Shown in pieces: positions 59,166 through 64,000 of a DNA stretch of 64,000 nt; position 1 is the first letter of the stretch; every line of letters begins with the position of its first letter. Under the pieces are notes generated by a model. The model made no database searches. It was not told where the DNA came from and saw nothing but the letters and a program-made list of their open reading frames with translations. The stretch is taken from NCBI GenBank assembly GCA_035765635.1, contig DASTWZ010000031.1, positions 1 to 64,000 on the forward strand. Direction: 5' to 3'. This DNA comes from EW11 sp035765635. Lineage in GTDB: Bacteria; Verrucomicrobiota; Verrucomicrobiia; Opitutales; Opitutaceae. The translations under genes were made by a program, and so were the position numbers.

Positions 59166-59906
59166 GTGCAGCCTCCCTCTCCGCCCTCGTTTTCGCAGTC
59201 GCGCGCAAGCCGCGACCGAGATGTGCCCGCCGGCAAACAAGCGCCAGCTTCGTGGGCGGTACAGTTATGGACGCGAACTCAGACCTACAGCCGGCTAAAA
59301 ATAACCGCGTCGATGGCGATCGTGGTCGTTTTCTTCGCGGTTTATTTTCTGCTGCTCCGTTTTCCTTTGTTTCAGCCGACCGTGATGCCGGAGACTATCG
59401 TCGACCGCTGGATTGGATTCCAACCGGCGGCATTTTGGCTGTACGTTTCATTGTGGGCGTACGTTCAAATTCCCGCCGCACTGCTCCTGCGTCGGCCGGA
59501 AGTCGCGCTTTATGGGAAAGCCATCGCCCTGCTCAGCCTCGCCGGCTTTGTCATCTTCATCGCGTGGCCGACGCGGCTCGATTCAGCGTCGTTCGACCTG
59601 GCGCATCACTCGGCGTTTCGCGGCCTGAAGACGATCGATGCCAGCGGAAATGCCTGCCCGTCCCTGCACGTCGCATTCGCGATTTTCTCCGCGGCATCGA
59701 TCAACCAATCGTTGCGGGAAGTCTTTGCGCCGACTTGGACGCGCTGTCTGAACAATCTTTGGTGCATAGGCATCGTCTACTCCACGTTGGCGACGAGGCA
59801 GCACGTTTTCCTGGACGTCGTCGCTGGCACGGCTCTCGGCGCAATCGCGGCGCTTCTGTATCTGAAGCGTCGCGCACGGATCGCACCCGAAGCGAGCGCC
59901 CTATAA
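59166..59906 (+). CDS. PAP2-superfamily membrane phosphatase
   Basis: A 246-residue membrane protein with five to six helices. Two of the three PAP2 motifs are clear: 'ACPSLHVAFAIF' (S-x-x-H) and 'STLATRQHVFLDVVAGTALG' (H-x-x-x-D). The first, K-x6-RP, is not seen, so activity may resemble inositol-phosphorylceramide-synthase-like relatives with a short first motif. It likely acts on lipid phosphates. The GTG at 59166 is the only plausible start close to the first helix; the N-terminal 45 residues are polar, so an internal ATG (before 'AIVVVFFAVYFLL') is an alternative. It is the only plus-strand gene in this part of the window. Confidence 0.75.
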   Translation: MQPPSPPSFSQSRASRDRDVPAGKQAPASWAVQLWTRTQTYSRLKITASMAIVVVFFAVYFLLLRFPLFQPTVMPETIVDRWIGFQPAAFWLYVSLWAYVQIPAALLLRRPEVALYGKAIALLSLAGFVIFIAWPTRLDSASFDLAHHSAFRGLKTIDASGNACPSLHVAFAIFSAASINQSLREVFAPTWTRCLNNLWCIGIVYSTLATRQHVFLDVVAGTALGAIAALLYLKRRARIAPEASAL

Positions 59907-60056
59907 AGCATGAAAGCCGCCTCGAAAGGCGGCCTGCATGACTAACACCGTGCAAAACCTAAACTACAAACCAATCGTTCCCCCCAAGGAACGAACTGAC
60001 TACATAGGAATAGACGCCGCCTCCGCGAAAACGCTCAAAAATCGCTGAAGTTTTTT

Positions 60057-60106
60057 TCAAAAAAAAACGCCTCGGCGAATTTCTCCCAGTGGAAAGGCAC
60101 CGAGGC
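60057..60106 (-). terminator. Terminator of the exported-protein gene at 60.2 kb
   Basis: On the minus strand GCCTCGG (60106-60100) and CCGAGGC (60075-60069) form the stem, followed by nine T (60067-60059). The remaining gap 59907-60167 contains a small GCCGCCT/AGGCGGC hairpin (59916-59933) behind the PAP2 gene and no gene. Confidence 0.75.
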
Positions 60107-60167
60107 CGCTTTCAAACAAGCACTTATCGGCCGCGAAAAATTTCCGAACGAGCCGTGGCGAGGCCTC

Positions 60168-60629
60168 TCAGAATCGAAAATGAATAAATTCGATTCGAGG
60201 CAGGCCGGGTTTCTGGGAAAACTTCGCATCCTCCGACAGCAGATCGCTCCAAGGCTGCGGACCAACCTCAACCTGTACGCCACCGAGATTTTTCCGCAAA
60301 AGAAGGGCGCCGTTCTCCAAGCTCGGCGGTGGCGGTTTGATTCGCAGCAAATTCCCCAAAGCTTCCAATCGTCGCCCCTCGAGCCGGGAATCGTGCACTC
60401 GAACGGCTTCCATTTGAGTCGGCACAATATTGAGTCCATCAGCGCCACGGCGGTCGTTTTGCGCGATCGTCGCCACTGGAGCGGGTGCGTCATTCATTTC
60501 CGACAGGGCCGCTGCTGCATTTTTCGAGGTCGGAGTGAATACGGCTGGGATCGTTTCGTTCGCGATGCCCCAGGCCGCTACTGAGATGGCTGCCACTGAT
60601 ACAAACGTCACGCGGCGTGCGCTGCTCAT
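60168..60629 (-). CDS. Small exported protein of unknown family
   Basis: A 153-residue protein from the ATG at 60629, preceded by a good Shine-Dalgarno (GAGGG, seven bases upstream). The signal peptide is 'RVTFVSVAAISVAAWGIA'. The mature part has 'AAAALSEMNDAPAPVATIA' and two segments with 'LENGALLLRKNLGGVQVEVG', perhaps a small beta domain. I do not recognise it. A strong terminator follows. Confidence 0.65.
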   Translation of the reverse strand: MSSARRVTFVSVAAISVAAWGIANETIPAVFTPTSKNAAAALSEMNDAPAPVATIAQNDRRGADGLNIVPTQMEAVRVHDSRLEGRRLEALGNLLRIKPPPPSLENGALLLRKNLGGVQVEVGPQPWSDLLSEDAKFSQKPGLPRIEFIHFRF

Positions 60630-60831
60630 AGTTATACCCTCGGTTTGTTGGTCGCTCCGCCACGAAAGTGACGAATGCGCGGGTTGGTGCCCGCACTCTA
60701 CGGCAGGCATCTAGTTTCTCAACCGAGCTGGTCGGTTTTTCCCGACTGCAGGACGTAACAACGCCTGCGGCTTTTGGTGAAATGCCAACCCTTAAAATGA
60801 ACGGGCGCCATTTGCCGCTTGGGCAACAAAC

Positions 60832-61308
60832 TCACTGCGGTGGTTGATCGGGAACGAATAATGTCGGCCTGACATCGACCCCGATCAGCTCGCCATACGC
60901 GAATTTGGCTGGACCCGGCGTTCCGCCCGCGGATTCAGGGCTCAGGCGATTGCACGGCAGAAACACGATTCGCGAGACGCTGTTGGACTCAACGGCGATT
61001 CGCACACCCTGGGGATAATCTGGCGTGAGTTCCGGCGGGATCGAAACCTCGGCAACAATCGCCCCGGCGACAATTTCACCTTTGAAAAAGCGATCACGCA
61101 TCGAGCGCTGGATAAATTGATAAACGTCCGGGGTGCGAACGTCGTGCTTTCCCGTATCCACTGCCACGCTCACTCGTTTGCCACCAATATCTATGACCGC
61201 ACCAAACGGAAAAAAAGCTCCATTCGCTTCCAGGAGCTGCTTTGCCGTCTCGAGGCAATGTTTCATCAATTCTTCGAGTCGGTGAAGTCCGACGGGTAAT
61301 GTGGCCAT
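60832..61308 (-). CDS. Uncharacterised cytoplasmic protein
   Basis: A 158-residue soluble protein from the ATG at 61308. 'LEELMKHCLETAKQLLEANG' forms an N-terminal helix, followed by strands 'FFPFGAVIDIGGKRVSVAVD' and 'IVAGAIVAEVSIPPEL', then a proline-rich end. The layout of helix, 'G-x-F-x-P-F-G-x-x-I', and 'I-A-V-E-x-x-x-x-x-x-x-x-x-x-P' is one I have seen in small immunity-like or hypothetical proteins, but no function is known. Confidence 0.7.
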   Translation of the reverse strand: MATLPVGLHRLEELMKHCLETAKQLLEANGAFFPFGAVIDIGGKRVSVAVDTGKHDVRTPDVYQFIQRSMRDRFFKGEIVAGAIVAEVSIPPELTPDYPQGVRIAVESNSVSRIVFLPCNRLSPESAGGTPGPAKFAYGELIGVDVRPTLFVPDQPPQ

Positions 61309-61383
61309 GATATTTGGGGCGGAAAAATGAAATGCCTGCCGATTCAAGGGCGGACACAACGACGAGCAAGGCCTTACTCGGGC

Positions 61384-61476
61384 TTAAGCCGCGATCGCCT
61401 CTAATTCTTGGCCGTCTTTGGCCATCGTCTTATCGATCTCGGCATGTGATCGGCTCAGACGATTGACGACGTTCAT
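61384..61476 (-). CDS. Possible 30-residue ORF behind a small membrane protein
   Basis: The ATG at 61476 overlaps the upstream stop as TGATG. The ORF encodes 30 mostly polar residues ('SHAEIDKTMAKDGQELEAIA'). The overlap suggests coupling, but the length gives no statistical support and there is no family. Included as a candidate only. Confidence 0.25.
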   Translation of the reverse strand: MNVVNRLSRSHAEIDKTMAKDGQELEAIAA

Positions 61477-61745
61477 CAAATTCCGCCATGCGCGGAGACG
61501 TGGCGATAGCTGTAGAACATCAGCACCGCCGCACCGAGACCCAAAATAAGTCCGAGAACATGAGCTGCGCGGCCACGCGTGCCGCCGGCCAGGCCAATCA
61601 CGCCGAAAATCAAAGCGACGATCGTGTTGACCGACGCCGCCGCGCAGGAGAACAGCCAGCCGACGGAGTGCGCGCGAAGCGAGATGAGCGCGAACGCAAG
61701 CGCGACGGTGCCGCCGAATAGCGTAACGCGGGCTCCTGCTTGCAC
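61476..61745 (-). CDS. Small polytopic membrane protein (start uncertain)
   Basis: Three hydrophobic segments are visible: 'VTLFGGTVALAFALISL', 'VGWLFSCAAASVNTIVALIFGV' (quoted in part) and 'HVLGLILGLGAAVLMFY'. No ATG precedes the first. I place the start at the GTG at 61745, two bases after the stop of the AP2-like gene, but a TTG at 61802 is possible. About 89 residues. It resembles the generic DUF4190-like small membrane proteins. Co-transcribed with the AP2-like gene. Confidence 0.6.
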   Translation of the reverse strand: MQAGARVTLFGGTVALAFALISLRAHSVGWLFSCAAASVNTIVALIFGVIGLAGGTRGRAAHVLGLILGLGAAVLMFYSYRHVSAHGGI

Positions 61746-61747
61746 GA

Positions 61748-62194
61748 TCAAGATTCGCGCTTTGCGCGACGGAGGCGGCGGCGAGCCATGTCCAAGCGCC
61801 AATCCAAGGCAGCCTTGACCGCGGTCGCCATATCGCCCGATACCCGAAACGCCTTACGCACGGACTTGCCGGTTTCGATCGCAGCGCTCGCGCTGACATA
61901 TTGCGTCACGCTGCCGTCGCGATTCTTGCGCGTGCGGATGGAATAACCATTGGCGCTTTCACGCAGCGGGAGGGCCGTTTGTGTGTCGGGAATTTTTTCC
62001 AGAAGCGTGTTGCGGAACTTCCGCGCGGCCTTGAGCGCCTTTTCTTTTCCTCCGTGCTTGCTGTCGCTAAAAAACTTCGTCCAGAGCCGCTTGTCGCGGG
62101 AAAAATGAACCTGAAAGCCGCGCGTGGAGCCGGACGCCCTGTTTGAAATATCAATACGACGAATGTGTTTTTCAGACTGTTTATTCCTTCTCAT
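61748..62194 (-). CDS. AP2-domain-like putative DNA-binding protein
   Basis: A 148-residue basic protein. Residues about 10-65 ('RGFQVHFSRDKRLWTKFFSD', then a K-rich helix 'KEKALKAARKFRNTLLE') follow the three-strand plus helix plan of AP2/ERF-like domains found in phage and integrase proteins. A second, weaker copy is 'NGYSIRTRKNRDGSVTQYVS' plus helix. Two such domains suggest sequence-specific DNA binding. A strong Shine-Dalgarno (AGGAGG) lies just before the ATG at 62194, itself only nine bases after a GTTAGGT attC-like core. Confidence 0.65.
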   Translation of the reverse strand: MRRNKQSEKHIRRIDISNRASGSTRGFQVHFSRDKRLWTKFFSDSKHGGKEKALKAARKFRNTLLEKIPDTQTALPLRESANGYSIRTRKNRDGSVTQYVSASAAIETGKSVRKAFRVSGDMATAVKAALDWRLDMARRRLRRAKRES

Positions 62195-62203
62195 TCCTCC
62201 TGA

Positions 62204-62225
62204 CCTAACTCGTCATGTGAGCCAC
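62204..62225 (-). repeat. attC-like half-site before the AP2-like gene
   Basis: Minus strand: GTGGCTCA, eight bases, GTTAGGT, running directly into the Shine-Dalgarno of the AP2-like gene, as the junction of an integron cassette would. Confidence 0.4.
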
Positions 62226-62266
62226 GTCGATGAAAATTTTCGCGGCGGCCCCTGGGGCGTATAATG

Positions 62267-62289
62267 CATAACGCCCAAAAATGAGCCAC
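62267..62289 (-). repeat. attC-like half-site behind the SRPBCC gene
   Basis: Minus strand: GTGGCTCA, nine bases, GTTATGC. The spacer is one base longer than in the other copies. Confidence 0.35.
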
Positions 62290-62330
62290 TTTCCGCCATC
62301 TATTTTCACCCTAGTCCGCCCTTGCGGACC

Positions 62331-62774
62331 TCAGGTCTCGGCGCACATCTCCGACTCGGCCAGCTCGGCTAATGATGTCAGCACGTCGGGAAAATCCATG
62401 GAAATCGTCCGCCCCAGTTGCGCGCATCCGGGGCCGAACGCTTGCAGTGAATAGGTAATTTTCGTGCGACCGTTTTCTTGAGCCTCAAGCGAATGATCCA
62501 CGAAGACACGCGCTTCGCCCACACACGTTTCGTCGACGAATCCACCGTTTTCCCGCACTTCCACCAGCCGGCTCGTCAATGTCTCCCGCCCGGGCAGCGT
62601 CATGAGAAACCGTGTGCCAACTGCAAACGGTCCGAGAATTTCAGCCCTCGCGACACCGGCATTCCAACGAGACCACCCCGAGACGTCCGCAAACAAATTC
62701 CAAATCACCGGCACCGATGCATCGGTTTCGATCGAGTACTCGTACTCCCACATTTCGACTTCTTCGTGACTCAT
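62331..62774 (-). CDS. SRPBCC-family (polyketide cyclase/START-like) protein
   Basis: A 147-residue helix-grip protein: 'YEYSIETDASVPVIWNLFAD', 'VSGWSRWNAGVARAEILGPF', 'GRTKITYSLQAFGPG' and a long C-terminal helix. Such proteins bind hydrophobic ligands; nothing in the sequence names the ligand. The gene lies between attC-like motifs at 62267 and 62927, with no operon partner of evident related function. Confidence 0.87.
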   Translation of the reverse strand: MSHEEVEMWEYEYSIETDASVPVIWNLFADVSGWSRWNAGVARAEILGPFAVGTRFLMTLPGRETLTSRLVEVRENGGFVDETCVGEARVFVDHSLEAQENGRTKITYSLQAFGPGCAQLGRTISMDFPDVLTSLAELAESEMCAET

Positions 62775-62926
62775 GCCCCCAATCTACCACGCGCTACTGA
62801 CAAGGTTATGTCAGCAGGCATGAGACTAATCACAAATTAGAGCCGTCGACCGCATGTTGAGCGCACGACCAGACCGACCTGTTTGCCAAAACGCAGGCCT
62901 TTCGCCTGCTCCGGCAAGTATCGTAA

Positions 62927-62948
62927 TATAACGCCTCAGATGAGTCAC
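62927..62948 (-). repeat. attC-like half-site overlapping a VOC gene stop
   Basis: Minus strand: GTGACTCA, eight bases, GTTATAT. The TGA within GTGACTCA is the stop codon of the VOC gene. Confidence 0.3.
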
Positions 62949-63313
62949 GCCGTCTGCGAATGCAGCGCGAGGCGATTGCCTTCGGTGTCGAGGATGATGG
63001 CGCGGAAGCCGAAGGGGCCGATTTGATGTTTGGGCTCCAGAATTTTTCCGCCATTAGCGGCTACGGCGAGCAAGGCCCCTTCGAGGCGGCCATTGACGCT
63101 CAAATAAATCAATGGGCCGTCCTGCGAGGGTTTTTGCGGCCCTTCGCAAAGGCAGCCGGACACACCGCTGTCAAAGCCCGGGAGCAAACCGAAGGATTTT
63201 CCATGCAAGGAGGGCTGCTTCTCGATCTTCGCATCGAGCACGCCCGCATAAAATGCAATCGCACGGTCCAGATCGAGAACCGGAATATCTGTCCAACAGA
63301 GTGTATTGCTCAT
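62945..63313 (-). CDS. VOC-family (glyoxalase/bleomycin-resistance-like) protein
   Basis: A 122-residue VOC protein: 'CWTDIPVLDLDRAIAFYAGV', 'GPLIYLSVNGRLEGALLAV' and the final 'ILDTEGNRLALHS', with the typical two beta-alpha-beta-beta-beta modules. Metal ligands are incomplete, so it may be non-enzymatic or PhnB-like. It is 33 bases downstream of a small membrane protein gene on the same strand. Confidence 0.85.
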   Translation of the reverse strand: MSNTLCWTDIPVLDLDRAIAFYAGVLDAKIEKQPSLHGKSFGLLPGFDSGVSGCLCEGPQKPSQDGPLIYLSVNGRLEGALLAVAANGGKILEPKHQIGPFGFRAIILDTEGNRLALHSQTA

Positions 63314-63346
63314 GGGACTTCGAAGTTAAGGCGATCGACACCGCGA

Positions 63347-63568
63347 TCAATTGCAGTCCGCGTTTTCATCAAGGCCGCATTGGCGATGACGAGCGATGTG
63401 ATAGCCCGCGCTCGCCCCATAAACCAGCGCCGTAAGCGCAGCCCAAATCGCGGCTTCTCGCATGGCGCTGGCCGCATCATGGCGGCGGACATAATAAACC
63501 GCGGAAAGAATGATAAAAGCTCCGACCAGAACCGAGAAGGTTCGCTTCAGCCAAAATTTAAATCTCAT
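63347..63568 (-). CDS. Small two-helix membrane protein
   Basis: A 73-residue protein with two hydrophobic helices ('TFSVLVGAFIILSAVYYV' and 'AAIWAALTALVYGASAGYHI') and a cysteine-containing polar tail. No family recognised. It sits 33 bases upstream of the VOC gene. A GTTAAGC core lies just before its start at 63569-63585. Confidence 0.6.
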   Translation of the reverse strand: MRFKFWLKRTFSVLVGAFIILSAVYYVRRHDAASAMREAAIWAALTALVYGASAGYHIARHRQCGLDENADCN

Positions 63569-63661
63569 GGAAGAAGCTTAACCGCTCTCCCATGGAAAAC
63601 AGGTAAAACTTGATGAGCGGTCAAAAGACCGGGACAGCGGCAGCCGCCCCGCCCTCGCCGC

Positions 63662-63919
63662 TTATTTGCGCTTCTTGAGCCAATAGGTCAGACCATCCTC
63701 GAAACAGGTCGCCGGCAGTTCTTCGACGCGCGCCCGAAAATAATTCTCCGCGTCCTTCACGCCCTGGTTGTAAGCGAAAGGCGCAATCTCCTTGAGAAAA
63801 TACGTGAGAAGAAAATTCGCGCGCATGTCGCTCAGCTCGACCTCCAGCTCCTCTCGACAAAATTTCTGGATCGAAGGCAGCACTTGGGCGACGTCCTCTT
63901 TCGATAATTCTATTGCCAT
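63662..63919 (-). CDS. DUF2164-family protein
   Basis: An 85-residue protein matching DUF2164: 'IELSKEDVAQVLPSIQKFCR' (pattern), 'EELEVELSDMRANFLLTYFL' and 'EIAPFAYNQGVKDAENYF'. It is acidic, helical and cytoplasmic. Members are small, of unknown function, and common in genomic islands. The right end of the window (63920-64000) shows no further gene. Confidence 0.85.
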   Translation of the reverse strand: MAIELSKEDVAQVLPSIQKFCREELEVELSDMRANFLLTYFLKEIAPFAYNQGVKDAENYFRARVEELPATCFEDGLTYWLKKRK

Positions 63920-64000
63920 GGGAAATTTAATTGCTGGGCGCGGTTGCTGGCGTCGAGCCCCGGCGATCCAAAGTTAATATATATTCTTTTGATCCACTCT

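Noticed and set aside
61384..61899. 171-codon minus-strand frame
   Set aside because: Mostly an out-of-frame shadow of the AP2-like gene and of the small membrane protein; only its last 30 codons were kept as a weak separate candidate.
1..64000. CRISPR arrays, rRNA genes and prophage structural modules
   Set aside because: No regularly spaced direct repeats, rRNA signatures or phage structural proteins were seen on either strand.

Overview
The window reads as a GC-rich bacterial chromosome, most likely Verrucomicrobiota and probably Opitutaceae. The 1192-residue TonB-dependent receptor carries the N-terminal 'ELSPFV...AGTRIRTDLKDVGSAI' signature that I associate with that family. Paired FG-GAP/ASPIC and TPR proteins, a bacillithiol-type operon, MEP-pathway isoprenoid genes and GTG/TTG starts are compatible with this. 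The assignment is inferred from protein recognition, not from an rRNA gene.

Region 1 (1-7.2 kb, minus strand): the C-terminus of an IS630-like transposase enters at the left edge. It is followed by a tightly overlapped operon: exported PIG-L deacetylase, a 48-residue membrane protein, an SSS symporter, a short BshC-like protein, bshB1 and bshA. Region 2 (7.2-23.5 kb) is mostly housekeeping: a DUF2911 protein, msrB, priA divergent from a Fur-family regulator, nadA, an M23 peptidase, hemW, an IPT/TIG lipoprotein, an EEP nuclease, an M48 peptidase, xseB-dxs, a RES/Xre toxin-antitoxin pair with palindromic operator-like sites, and an NmrA-like reductase.

Region 3 (23.5-42 kb) is an accessory island of exported or membrane-anchored proteins. 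It holds two 1200-residue proteins, each with 14 FG-GAP blades and two ASPIC/UnbV domains, one single-propeller relative, three paralogous membrane-anchored TPR proteins, an STT3/GT-C-like membrane protein, a SurA-like exported protein and a small secreted protein. It is bordered by long palindromic repeats and by the TonB-dependent receptor (42.2-45.8 kb). This island is the best candidate for an undescribed system.

Region 4 (46-56.9 kb): tRNA-Gly(CCC), a cyanobacterial/plant-type ispH with an extra N-terminal domain, an outer-membrane protein, a ParA-like three-gene cluster, a receiver protein, a GreA/B-like factor, tonB, apaG and a beta-CASP metallohydrolase. Region 5 (56.9-64 kb) is a run of small, mostly minus-strand genes (two VOC proteins, SRPBCC, UPF0145, DUF2127, DUF2164, AP2-like, PAP2). 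Some of their gaps carry a recurrent motif resembling one half of an integron attC site.
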